NCBI GenBank assembly: GCA_963556195.1
Contig: OY744547.1
Coordinates: forward strand, 1,092,701-1,156,700
DNA: 64,000 bases
Source: Sepiola atlantica
Taxonomy: Eukaryota; Mollusca; Cephalopoda; Sepiida; Sepiolidae
Reading direction: 5' to 3'
Positions 63,259 through 64,000 of this stretch are shown in pieces; position 1 is the stretch's first letter; the number at the start of each line of letters is the position of its first letter. The notes beneath the pieces are model-generated. The model ran no database searches. It was not told the origin of the DNA and was given only the letters and a program-made list of their open reading frames with translations. The position numbers were made by a program, and so were the translations under genes.

Positions 63259-63516
63259 GTAAGTAAACAAACGTTTCCATCTAATAAGATGCGGAATAAA
63301 CGTGGAATGCGTTCGTTGGCGTAAAGAGGAAATTTCCACTTAGAAATAAGGGTTAAAAATTTAGCAGACATGTTCAAGGGAGTGATGTAACAAAAGATAG
63401 AGGACATGACAAAAAACTATATTCGTTTTGCCAAGAATTTGAGAGATGAGAGGTTTAGCTCAGATGTAGACACTATTGATGGGACCCTAACGACACACAC
63501 CCGTGTTCAACAAGTC

Positions 63517-63547
<31 letters not shown>

Positions 63548-63626
63548 GTCACAATTCCTCGCTTGTTTTGTTCCAGCTCGTTTGACTCGTTGTTTGACTA
63601 GTGGTTTCCATCAATTCACTGTTTTG

Positions 63627-63669
<43 letters not shown>

Positions 63670-64000
63670 GAGTTCGAATGCAAAATGTGATAAACGCCAT
63701 TTTCAAAATCAAGAAACTATCACTACAAAAAGCGTTACATTTCAACACTCCAAAATCATGTTTTCCATAATATGATACTGGCATCATTTCGTTTTATTTC
63801 AATTAAAATAAGCTTTTAGGCAAAGGCTAGATTTAATATATTCGCTATTTTATTGTATCATGTATCAATTTAAACGAATTTGGGTTTGTTGTTTTTGTGC
63901 AAATTTTGAATTGTGCTTTGCACTCATCGACCGCTAACACGAGAATCCCAACACCGTCAGTATAAGAAGATGAAGAAAAAGAAAAAACACATTTGGGGTT
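63259..64000. other. Start of intron 19
   Basis: No further FCSK exon before the window end. (AT)n at 63520-63543 and 63630-63666. 63574-63630 (GTTCCAGCTCGTTTGACT, CTAGTGGTTTCCATCAATTC) is a plus-strand LINE-E scrap matching 40085-40130 in reverse. Confidence 0.75.

Overview
The window is nuclear DNA of an animal, most likely a mollusc. A cephalopod is my preferred guess, from the LINE 3' ends, the A+T-rich and microsatellite-rich introns and the large intron sizes, but the sequence does not prove it. It carries one real gene on the plus strand: the 5' three quarters of L-fucose kinase (FCSK, also called FUK). I could place nineteen coding exons between 11513 and 63258. They join with consistent phases into 755 codons without a stop. 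The window ends inside the gene, so the rest of the GHMP-type kinase domain lies to the right. The product salvages free L-fucose as fucose-1-phosphate for GDP-fucose synthesis. No other host gene was recognised. The only other coding-like stretches are retroelement and transposase fragments and two or three short unassigned ORFs. Region by region: 1-11505 holds no exon and is packed with foldback (long inverted repeat) elements, LINE 3' ends, a broken mariner-like transposase and SINE-like pieces. 11513-19219 has exons 1-2, separated by a 44-bp satellite, a LINE endonuclease fragment, a 49-bp minisatellite and a five-copy tandem repeat running into the exon 2 acceptor. 19962-26266 has a tRNA-like relic next to a repeat whose head is the 5' end of U2 snRNA, a mariner derivative, exon 3, more U2-headed repeats and LINE ends. 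26267-28330 has exon 4, a LINE ending in (AAT)n and a 1.35-kb AAT-derived higher-order array. 29917-47696 has exons 5-11 with Helitron-type 3' ends, LTR-like segments, a hammerhead-like motif and many LINE fragments. 48088-63258 has exons 12-19 with nested transposons, tandem duplications, a 0.9-kb pyrimidine array, a 770-bp foldback and a telomere-like block. Two themes deserve attention. First, a family of short interspersed repeats has a U2-snRNA head, at least two body types and a common tail. Second, the 3' ends of exons 4, 8 and 16, with their 5' splice sites, are duplicated further down their own introns, so duplicate donor sites sit in the pre-mRNA. All names rest on reading motifs by eye; no database search was run.
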